A stretch of 64,000 nt of DNA from JAZSNL01 sp045536365 (GTDB lineage: Bacteria > Bacillota_I > Bacilli_A > ML615J-28 > CAG-313). The position numbers were made by a program, and so were the translations under genes. The stretch is from contig JAZSNL010000022.1 of NCBI GenBank assembly GCA_045536365.1, forward strand, positions 1-64,000, in the 5' to 3' direction. This document shows, piece after piece, positions 8,668 to 15,310 of this stretch; positions within the stretch are counted from its first letter, which is position 1; each line of letters starts with the position of its first letter. The notes under the pieces are model-generated. The model did no database searches. It was not told the origin of the DNA and saw only the letters and a program-made list of their open reading frames with translations.

Positions 8668-9330
8668 ATGAACTGTATAGAAAATAAAATACATAATATT
8701 AGTTATTATCAATATGATCATGTCGAAAAAGTATTCATTGATAAATTTAATCATTTGATTAGTATAAGGCCTTTTAAATGGTGTAGTTTTAAATATAAAA
8801 TATTGAATAATAAAAAGTATTGTTATTTTAAAGATACTACATTAGTTATTAACTTATATCTTTTAAATATTGATGAAGCAAAGAATGCTTTATTTATTTT
8901 AAAAGAATTATTACTTACTAAAGGTATTGAAAAGATTATTTATAAAAAAGAATTTATCATTGTGCATTTTCATAGTTATAAGATAGTAGAATTATTAAAA
9001 GAACCAAATTTATGGATAGCAGTTTGTTTATATAAGACAATTAAGTATCATTTTCCTTATTTAAATGTTAATTTAGGTAGTTTGATTAATATTAATAATG
9101 ATTTAAAAAAGATTGATTTATTAATTGAATATAATGATGAATTTTTTATTATTAATACAAATGATGAAATTAATGAATGTTTAGGAAATGGTTTTTATCA
9201 ATGTGTATTTTATTTTTATAAAACAGTTAGTCATTTAAGGATAAAAAATAAGTTAGTTTCTTTTAGTTTTAATGAAACAAATAGAATAAATGACATAGAA
9301 AAAATCGTCAAGAAAAAATTATTTTCTTGA
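8668..9330 (+). CDS. Hypothetical protein upstream of phoH
   Basis: A 220-residue protein I do not recognise. A frame opens at 8632, but ATG 8668 has a GGTGAT ribosome site at the right distance and is preferred. The product is rich in Ile, Lys, Asn and Tyr, with no signal peptide and no clear membrane helix. Around residues 150-185 the pattern KKIDLLIEYNDEFFIINTND is reminiscent of the D-x(9-12)-(E/Q)-x-K core of PD-(D/E)xK nuclease folds, but the expected acidic and lysine residues are not in place. In Bacillus this spot holds yqfC/yqfD, which it does not resemble. It is flanked by terminators, so it forms its own unit. Confidence 0.6.
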   Translation: MNCIENKIHNISYYQYDHVEKVFIDKFNHLISIRPFKWCSFKYKILNNKKYCYFKDTTLVINLYLLNIDEAKNALFILKELLLTKGIEKIIYKKEFIIVHFHSYKIVELLKEPNLWIAVCLYKTIKYHFPYLNVNLGSLININNDLKKIDLLIEYNDEFFIINTNDEINECLGNGFYQCVFYFYKTVSHLRIKNKLVSFSFNETNRINDIEKIVKKKLFS

Positions 9331-9337
9331 CTTTTTT
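9307..9337 (+). terminator. Terminator between the hypothetical gene and phoH
   Basis: Perfect 10-bp stem GTCAAGAAAA / TTTTCTTGAC followed by six T. The hypothetical gene's TGA stop lies inside the 3' arm. Confidence 0.88.
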
Positions 9338-9366
9338 GTATTTTGCTTTTTTTAAAAATTAAAAAG

Positions 9367-9375
9367 TGGTATAAT
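9367..9375 (+). promoter_or_regulatory. Extended -10 promoter for the phoH operon
   Basis: TGGTATAAT (9367-9375): a perfect TATAAT with the TGn extension. No good -35 lies at 17 bases; TTGCTT at 9343-9348 is 21 bases away. Confidence 0.6.
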
Positions 9376-9406
9376 AAATAAAGAATAATATAAAGGAAGT
9401 GATATT

Positions 9407-10387
9407 TTGGCAAATATAACTATTATAACATTTGATGATTGTAATATTGAAAAGACAATAATAGGACCATTAAACATTCACTTAACTATCATAGAAGAAG
9501 AATTAAATGTAAATATTTCACATATAAATAATTCAATTGTTGTAGATCAAAATACTGATAATAATAAAATTAAATTATTAAGAAAAGTATTTGATTTATT
9601 ATATCGTTTAACAATTGAAAATATTAAATGGCAAGAAAGAGATTTAATTCATATTGTTAAATTAGTAGTAAATTCAACATCAGATAAAGATATAGATAGT
9701 ATTATTGATTTTTATCAAAATAAACAAGTTATTTTAAATACATATGAAGGTAAAAAAATATGTGTTAAAACATTAAAACAAAAACTTTACATTGATATGT
9801 TAAAAAAATCAAGTATTGTTTTCGCTGTAGGAGCTGCAGGAACAGGTAAAACATATTTAGCTGTTGCATATGCAGTTAGTCAATTAAAAAAAGGAAATAT
9901 TAAAAAAATTATTATTACAAGACCAGTAGTTGAAGCAGGTGAAAAATTAGGTTTTTTACCTGGTGATTTAAAAGAAAAAGTAGATCCTTATTTAATTCCT
10001 ATTTATGATGCGTTAGAGGAGTTTTTAGGAAAAGAATCACTAGGAAAATTAATAGAAAAAGGTAATGTTGAAATAGCACCTCTTGCTTATATGCGAGGAA
10101 GAACATTAGATAATGCGATTATTATTTTAGATGAAGCACAAAATACAACAAAGAGTCAAATGAAAATGTTTTTAACAAGACTTGGCTTTAATTCTAAAAT
10201 GATTGTTACTGGTGATATTACGCAAATTGATTTACCTAGTCGTCAAGGTTCAGGTTTAATTGAAGCAACTAATATTTTAAAAGGTATTAAAGGTATTGAT
10301 ATGGTTCATTTTATTCAAGATGATGTAATGAGACATCCTTTAGTATCAAAGATTATCGAAAGATATGAGGAAAATAGTAATGATTAA
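9407..10387 (+). CDS. phoH: PhoH-like ATPase
   Basis: A 326-residue cytosolic P-loop ATPase. The N-terminal part to about residue 110 is the KH-like extension of this family. The PhoH domain has Walker A GAAGTGKT at residues 142-149 and Walker B in IIILDEAQN near residue 242, followed by the conserved KMFLTRLG and VTGD. PhoH is implicated in RNA handling together with YbeY, whose gene overlaps it by 8 bases here. The start is TTG 9407, behind AAAGGAAG. It leads the phoH-ybeY-cdd-era-yqzL-recO unit. PgpH (YqfF) and dgkA, usual in Bacillus at this place, are missing. Confidence 0.93.
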   Translation: MANITIITFDDCNIEKTIIGPLNIHLTIIEEELNVNISHINNSIVVDQNTDNNKIKLLRKVFDLLYRLTIENIKWQERDLIHIVKLVVNSTSDKDIDSIIDFYQNKQVILNTYEGKKICVKTLKQKLYIDMLKKSSIVFAVGAAGTGKTYLAVAYAVSQLKKGNIKKIIITRPVVEAGEKLGFLPGDLKEKVDPYLIPIYDALEEFLGKESLGKLIEKGNVEIAPLAYMRGRTLDNAIIILDEAQNTTKSQMKMFLTRLGFNSKMIVTGDITQIDLPSRQGSGLIEATNILKGIKGIDMVHFIQDDVMRHPLVSKIIERYEENSND

Positions 10388-10862
10388 AGCAAATATATCT
10401 GGCTTAACTGATAAAAGTTTACTAGGTTTTGATTCTTCAGAAGGTAAAAAAATAATTAATAAAATACTTAAAATTGTAAGTAAGAAAAATAAAGTAAGAG
10501 GTAAACACTACGTTAGTTACATTTTTATTGATAATGAAGAAATTCATCGAATTAATAAGAATTATCGTAATATAGATCGTCCTACAGATGTTATTTCTTT
10601 TGCAATGATTGATGATGATGATTTATATAATAAAAAGGTAGGTCCTTTTCCTGAAGAATTAGGTGACGTTTTTATTAGTTATGAAAAAGTAATAGAACAA
10701 GCAAAAAAGTATGGTCATAGTATTAAAAGAGAATTTGCTTTTTTAGTAACTCACGGAATTCTTCATTTATTAGGATATGATCATATTGAAGAAGAAGACG
10801 AAAAAGAAATGTTTGCTTATCAAGAAGAAATATTAACAAAAATAAAAATATTGAGGAGTTAA
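10380..10862 (+). CDS. ybeY: Endoribonuclease YbeY (16S rRNA maturation)
   Basis: A 160-residue zinc-dependent endoribonuclease involved in 16S rRNA 3'-end maturation and ribosome quality control. The metal site HGxLHLxGYDH is present as HGILHLLGYDH with His125, His129 and His135. The conserved RNIDRPTDVISF lies near residue 63. ATG 10380 overlaps the phoH TGA stop and suits the family N-terminus better than an earlier ATG at 10365. The cytidine deaminase gene follows after two bases. Confidence 0.93.
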   Translation: MIKANISGLTDKSLLGFDSSEGKKIINKILKIVSKKNKVRGKHYVSYIFIDNEEIHRINKNYRNIDRPTDVISFAMIDDDDLYNKKVGPFPEELGDVFISYEKVIEQAKKYGHSIKREFAFLVTHGILHLLGYDHIEEEDEKEMFAYQEEILTKIKILRS

Positions 10863-10864
10863 AA

Positions 10865-11275
10865 ATGAAATATACTTTAGAAACAAAATTTGAACTTGCA
10901 AAAAAAGCTTTTGATAACTCATATTCTAAATATTCTAAATTTAAAGTAGGAGCTTTATTAATCCTTAAAAATGGTGATTATTTTTTAGGTACTAATGTTG
11001 AAAATGCTTCTTTTGGATTAACTAATTGTGCTGAAAGAACAGCATTATTTGCAGCACACGCATATGGATTTAAAAAAGAAGACTTTGTTGAATTAGTTGT
11101 TCTTGCTGATAGTCCTAAAACTACATATCCTTGTGGTGCATGCCGTCAAGTTATTATGGAATTAATGCCAAAGGATGCGGTAATAACATTAATGAATTTA
11201 CAAAAAGAAGTTGTTACTTTAAAAGTAGAAGATTTAATGATTGGATATTTCGGAGAGGAATATTTAAATGTTTAA
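10865..11275 (+). CDS. cdd: Cytidine deaminase
   Basis: A 136-residue tetrameric-type cytidine deaminase converting cytidine or deoxycytidine to the uridine form for pyrimidine salvage. The zinc and catalytic residues are Cys55-Ala-Glu57 in TNCAERTA and Cys90/Cys93 in PCGACRQ. The length is normal. The start follows a GAGG element, and the end overlaps era by 8 bases, the usual Bacillota cdd-era coupling. Confidence 0.95.
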   Translation: MKYTLETKFELAKKAFDNSYSKYSKFKVGALLILKNGDYFLGTNVENASFGLTNCAERTALFAAHAYGFKKEDFVELVVLADSPKTTYPCGACRQVIMELMPKDAVITLMNLQKEVVTLKVEDLMIGYFGEEYLNV

Positions 11276-12170
11276 ATCTGGTTTTGTAAGTATTATTGGA
11301 AGACCTAACGTAGGTAAAAGTACTTTACTTAATCAAATATTAAAACAAAAACTTGCAATTGTAACAAGTAAACCTCAAACTACAAGAAATAAAATACAAG
11401 GTATTTATACAACTGATAATTCACAAATTATCTTTATAGATACTCCAGGTATTCATAAAGCACAACATGAATTAGGTAATGTAATGAATAAATATGCAAT
11501 TGGATCATTAGAAGCTATTGATTTGATTTTATTCATGGTTGATGCTAGTTGTAAAAGAGGAGCAGGTGATGATTATATAATAGATGTAATTAAAAAATCA
11601 AAAGTCCCTGCAATATTAGTATTAAATAAAGTTGACTTAGTAGAAGATGAAAAAGTATTAATGGAAAATGTTGATTCTTATCGTGAAGCATATGATTTTA
11701 TAGGTGGTCTTACTATTAGTGCGTCTAATGGACATAATATTGATATGTTAATTGACAAAGTAACAGAAAATCTAGATGAAGGCCCTATGTATTATCCAGA
11801 AGATCAATTATTGGATCAACCTATTAGATTTGTTGTTGCGGAAATGATAAGAGAAAAAGTTTTATTAAAAACGAAAGAGGAAGTTCCTCATAGTGTTGCA
11901 ATAATGATTGACAAATATGTTGAACCAAGAAGTGAAAATGGAATGGTTGAAATATATGCAACAATTATAGTTGAAAGAGATTCACAAAAGAAAATTGTTA
12001 TTGGTAAAAAAGGATCTATGATTAAAGAAATAGGTACTTTAGCTCGTAAAGATATTGTTAATTTATTAGGAAATAAAGTATATCTTGAATTGTTTGTTAA
12101 AGTAGTACCTAATTGGCGAGATAACAAAGCATTATTAAGATCATTTGGATATGATCCAAAAAATACATAA
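11268..12170 (+). CDS. era: GTPase Era
   Basis: A 300-residue Ras-like GTPase that binds the 3' end of 16S rRNA during 30S assembly. G1 is GRPNVGKS at residues 11-18, G3 is DTPGIHK, and G4 is NKVD near residue 125. A C-terminal KH domain with VIGKKGSMIKEIG completes the usual architecture. The initiator ATG 11268 lies inside the cdd coding end, with GGAGAGGAA in front. The downstream gene is separated by 40 bases that hold a hairpin. Confidence 0.96.
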   Translation: MFKSGFVSIIGRPNVGKSTLLNQILKQKLAIVTSKPQTTRNKIQGIYTTDNSQIIFIDTPGIHKAQHELGNVMNKYAIGSLEAIDLILFMVDASCKRGAGDDYIIDVIKKSKVPAILVLNKVDLVEDEKVLMENVDSYREAYDFIGGLTISASNGHNIDMLIDKVTENLDEGPMYYPEDQLLDQPIRFVVAEMIREKVLLKTKEEVPHSVAIMIDKYVEPRSENGMVEIYATIIVERDSQKKIVIGKKGSMIKEIGTLARKDIVNLLGNKVYLELFVKVVPNWRDNKALLRSFGYDPKNT

Positions 12171-12181
12171 AAAGTAAAAAA

Positions 12182-12211
12182 TATGGCATCCTAATTTTAG
12201 GAGGTGTCATA
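12182..12211 (+). promoter_or_regulatory. Hairpin that covers the yqzL ribosome binding site
   Basis: TATGGCATCCTAA pairs with TTAGGAGGTGTCATA around a short loop, with a two-base bulge. The 3' arm contains the AGGAGG Shine-Dalgarno of the small ORF and reaches its ATG. The pairing is visible; a role in translation control is inference. Confidence 0.5.
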
Positions 12212-12366
12212 TGAATAAGAAATCACAAGATGAATGGAAAAAGTTTTTAGAAACAGGAAATATTATTTATTACATTAATTATAAACAACTAAAAGAAAAG
12301 GAAAAAGAAATAGATGAAGCCGATATCGAAGTATCAAGGATTAGTATTGAAGATAAAAGATTATAA
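12211..12366 (+). CDS. yqzL: YqzL-like small protein
   Basis: A 51-residue ORF starting with ATG 12211 behind a strong AGGAGG. Its residues 9-27, WKKFLETGNIIYYINYKQL, match the W-x-x-F-x-x-T-G-x-I-x-x-Y-x-x-Y-K pattern of YqzL, a small protein of unknown function. In Bacillus yqzL also lies exactly between era and recO. The rest is charged. The last 53 bases overlap the start of recO in another frame. Because the position and the motif agree, I regard it as a real gene. Confidence 0.75.
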   Translation: MNKKSQDEWKKFLETGNIIYYINYKQLKEKEKEIDEADIEVSRISIEDKRL

Positions 12367-13096
12367 AGAAAATTCTTCATTAGTTACTGTTATTACACCT
12401 GAATTTAAACAAAATTATATTGTAAGAGGCACAAAAAAATTAACAAGTAAGACATCTAAATGGATAAATTTTTTAAATAATATATCCTTTACCGCAACTG
12501 ATACTGATGGCCTTAATACAATGACTGAGGCATTTGTTTTAAATAGTTTTCCTAATATTGTTACTGATTCGAAAAAACTTGAAGTTGGTTTTGTTATTGT
12601 TGAAAAATTAGATTTGTTATATGAACAAGCAACTGATTTAAATAAATTATATGAATTTAGTTTAAAAATCCTAAAATTATTAGAACATAGTAATTATCCT
12701 ATTCAAATATTACAATTATTTGAAATTAAAATAATGTATTTATTAGGAATTGCTCCTAATTTAAATAGTTGTATGAAATGTAATAGAATTATAGGAGATG
12801 AAAAGTTTTATTTTAATGTTAATATTGGTGGAAATATTTGTTCTAAATGTAGTGTTTATGATGAATTTCACTCAAGTAATTATATTTTAAATGATAATTT
12901 AAGTAAGGTATTTAAATATTTATATTTTATTAAGATTGATAATGTAGATGAAGAGTTTTTAAAACTTATTTATGATATAGAAGAAAATCAAGGAGAATCA
13001 TTATTAAATAAAGCAATTGATTTATATTATCAACAATATTTAGATTTTAATAGTAAAGTAAAAAAAGTATACGCATCAATGAAAGGAGAAAAATAA
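12314..13096 (+). CDS. recO: DNA repair protein RecO
   Basis: A 260-residue recombination mediator that helps load RecA on SSB-coated DNA with RecR. An N-terminal OB-fold contains GLVLKIKDYKENSSLVTV. The zinc finger CMKC...CSKC lies around residues 154-180, followed by a helical C-terminus. The first plausible start is ATG 12314, inside yqzL, with AAGGAA upstream at a rather long distance; the family N-terminus supports it. The TAA stop shares a base with the cyclophilin ATG. Confidence 0.9.
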   Translation: MKPISKYQGLVLKIKDYKENSSLVTVITPEFKQNYIVRGTKKLTSKTSKWINFLNNISFTATDTDGLNTMTEAFVLNSFPNIVTDSKKLEVGFVIVEKLDLLYEQATDLNKLYEFSLKILKLLEHSNYPIQILQLFEIKIMYLLGIAPNLNSCMKCNRIIGDEKFYFNVNIGGNICSKCSVYDEFHSSNYILNDNLSKVFKYLYFIKIDNVDEEFLKLIYDIEENQGESLLNKAIDLYYQQYLDFNSKVKKVYASMKGEK

Positions 13097-13614
13097 TGTA
13101 TATTCAAATTAAATTAGAAGATGGTAGAAATATTAATTGTGAATTATATCCAGAAATTGCACCTAAGAGCGTTAATTTATTCTTAGATAATGCAGAAAAA
13201 GGTAGATATAATGGAACTATTTTTCATCGTATTATCCAAGGTTTTATGATTCAAGGCGGAGGATATTATGTAAAGGATATGACTTTATGTGAAGTTGAAG
13301 AACAAGCTCCTATTGAAGGAGAATTTGATCAAAATGGATTTAAAAATCCTTTAAAACATGAAATAGGTGTATTATCTCTTGCACGAACAAGTGATCCTAA
13401 TTCTGCAAGTGGTCAATTCTTTATTTGTAGTGCTGAATGTCCTTGGTTAGATGGACAATATGCAGCTTTTGGTAAGGTTTGTGATGAAGAAAGCTTAAAG
13501 GTTGTAATGGAAATTGAAGGAGTAAAAACAGGAAGATTAGGTCCTGGATTTGATGATTTCCCTTATGAATTAATTACTATTCAAGAAGTATTAGTAAGTG
13601 AAGAGGCTTTTTAA
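13096..13614 (+). CDS. Cyclophilin-type peptidyl-prolyl cis-trans isomerase
   Basis: A 172-residue cytosolic cyclophilin that accelerates proline isomerisation during folding. The conserved FHRIIQGFMIQGG supplies the catalytic Arg near residue 46. SASGQFFI and the W-L-D-G-Q-Y-A-A-F-G-K segment complete the active-site groove. No signal peptide is present. It overlaps the recO stop by one base and is five bases from the next gene, so it belongs to the same long transcript. Confidence 0.93.
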   Translation: MYIQIKLEDGRNINCELYPEIAPKSVNLFLDNAEKGRYNGTIFHRIIQGFMIQGGGYYVKDMTLCEVEEQAPIEGEFDQNGFKNPLKHEIGVLSLARTSDPNSASGQFFICSAECPWLDGQYAAFGKVCDEESLKVVMEIEGVKTGRLGPGFDDFPYELITIQEVLVSEEAF

Positions 13615-13619
13615 TTAAT

Positions 13620-14786
13620 ATGAAAAATTTTAATTTTATTTCACCAACGAAGATTTATTTTGGTAAGAATAGAGAAATTGAAATAGGTAAAATAGTAAAA
13701 GAATTTGGATATAAAAAAGTATTATTACATTATGGACAAAGTTCAATTAAAAAAATAGGTTTATATGATAAAATTGTTAATTCATTAAGAGAAGAAAATA
13801 TTGATTTTATTGAATTATCAGGTGTTGAACCTAATCCTAAAATTGAACTTGTAAGAAAGGGAACAACTATTGTAAAGGATGAAAAAGTTGATTTTATTCT
13901 TGCGGTTGGTGGAGGATCAGTAATTGATTCTGCAAAAGCTATTTCTGCAGGAGCATTAGTAGATTTTGATCCGTGGTTATTTAATTCTCATGAAAAAGTA
14001 TGTACTAATAGTATTCCAGTTGGTGTAATATTAACTATTTCAGCAGCAGGTAGTGAATTAAGTAATTCTTGTGTTATAACTAATGGCAATATTAAAAATG
14101 GCTTTAATTCTGATTCAATTAGACCAGTTTTTGCCATAATGAATCCAGAATTAACTTATAGTGTATCTAAATATCAAACAGCTTGTGGTATAGTTGATAT
14201 AATGATGCATACATTAGAAAGATTTTTAGTTGATTACAATCATAGTGATTTAGTAGACGATTGGGCTCTTACTTTAATAAAAAATGTAATGAAAGCAGGA
14301 AAAATAGCTATAGATAATCCTAATGATTATGATGCAAGATCAACTTTAATGTTAGCTTCTAGTTTTTCTCATAATGGATTAACTGGGCTAGGAAATGATT
14401 TTTATTTTACTGTTCACAAATTAGAACACCAAATAACAGGATTATATGACCACGTAGCACATGGCGCTGGTTTATCAATCTTGTTTGTTCCGTGGGCTAA
14501 AGTTGTTTATCCATATTTAAAAGATAGATTTTTAAGACTATCTTATGAAGTATTGGATGTAGTTCCTACTAATAATGTAGTAGAAGATATTGAATTTGGT
14601 CTAAACAAATTAAAACAATATTTTATTGATATTTGTATGCCTGTTAGTTTATCAGAAGTTAATGTTGATGATACAAATTTTGAGTTAATAGCTAATAGAA
14701 TAACAAAAAATGATACAGTAAAAGTTGTCGGATTTGTAGAATTAGATAAAGAAAAAATATTAAAAATTTTAAATTTAGCAAAATAA
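13620..14786 (+). CDS. Iron-containing alcohol dehydrogenase (butanol dehydrogenase/YugJ-like)
   Basis: A 388-residue NAD(P)H-dependent group III alcohol dehydrogenase, probably reducing an aldehyde during fermentation. The N-terminal dinucleotide half contains GGGSVIDSAK (residues 97-106). The metal half has Asp193 and His197 (IVDIMMHTLE), then His266 and His281 (HKLEHQITGLYDHVAHG), by analogy with YqhD/BdhA. The length is normal for the family. Five bases separate it from the cyclophilin gene and ten from mscL. The substrate cannot be read from the sequence. Confidence 0.88.
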   Translation: MKNFNFISPTKIYFGKNREIEIGKIVKEFGYKKVLLHYGQSSIKKIGLYDKIVNSLREENIDFIELSGVEPNPKIELVRKGTTIVKDEKVDFILAVGGGSVIDSAKAISAGALVDFDPWLFNSHEKVCTNSIPVGVILTISAAGSELSNSCVITNGNIKNGFNSDSIRPVFAIMNPELTYSVSKYQTACGIVDIMMHTLERFLVDYNHSDLVDDWALTLIKNVMKAGKIAIDNPNDYDARSTLMLASSFSHNGLTGLGNDFYFTVHKLEHQITGLYDHVAHGAGLSILFVPWAKVVYPYLKDRFLRLSYEVLDVVPTNNVVEDIEFGLNKLKQYFIDICMPVSLSEVNVDDTNFELIANRITKNDTVKVVGFVELDKEKILKILNLAK

Positions 14787-14796
14787 GGAGAAAATT

Positions 14797-15309
14797 ATGT
14801 CAAAGAAAAAGAAATCAGGATTTTTTAGTGATTTTAAAAAATTTATATCAAAAGGTAGTGTAATCGATCTTGCAGTCGGCGTTGTTATTGGTAGTGCTTT
14901 TACTGCAATCGTTAATTCAATTGTTAAAGGTTTAATTATGCCATTGGTTGGTTTAATCGTAGGTGATGGATTAAACGGTTTATATTTCGCAGTTGGTGAA
15001 ACTGGCGAAGTTGCAGCTGAAGCAATGACTACATCAAACGGTGTTGTAATTGAAGTAGGAGATATGATTTATAAAGCATATTTTACTTATGGTGAAGTTT
15101 TACAAGCTGTTTTAAATTTCTTAATTATTGCTCTTGTTATTTTTACAATTGTAAGAATGATTAAAAAAGCTCAAGATAGAGCTGATGCTTTATTAAAGAA
15201 AGAACAAGAAGAAGCTCCTGCTCCTGCACCAGCTCCTGCTCCAGTTCCTGCTGATATCGTATTATTAACTGAAATTAGAGATTTATTAAAGGAAAAGAAA
15301 GAAGAATAA
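14797..15309 (+). CDS. mscL: Large-conductance mechanosensitive channel MscL
   Basis: A 170-residue channel subunit that opens on membrane tension to release solutes on osmotic downshock. The N-terminal SDFKKFISKGSVIDLAVGVV and the pore-lining helix AVGVVIGSAFTAIVNSIV are conserved. TM2 lies at about 105-125, followed by the RMIKKAQ stretch. It is longer than the usual 120-150 residues because of an Ala/Pro linker (APAPAPAPAPVPA) before the C-terminal amphipathic bundle LLTEIRDLLKEKK. ATG 14797 follows AAGGAG. Confidence 0.94.
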   Translation: MSKKKKSGFFSDFKKFISKGSVIDLAVGVVIGSAFTAIVNSIVKGLIMPLVGLIVGDGLNGLYFAVGETGEVAAEAMTTSNGVVIEVGDMIYKAYFTYGEVLQAVLNFLIIALVIFTIVRMIKKAQDRADALLKKEQEEAPAPAPAPAPVPADIVLLTEIRDLLKEKKEE

Positions 15310-15310
15310 G

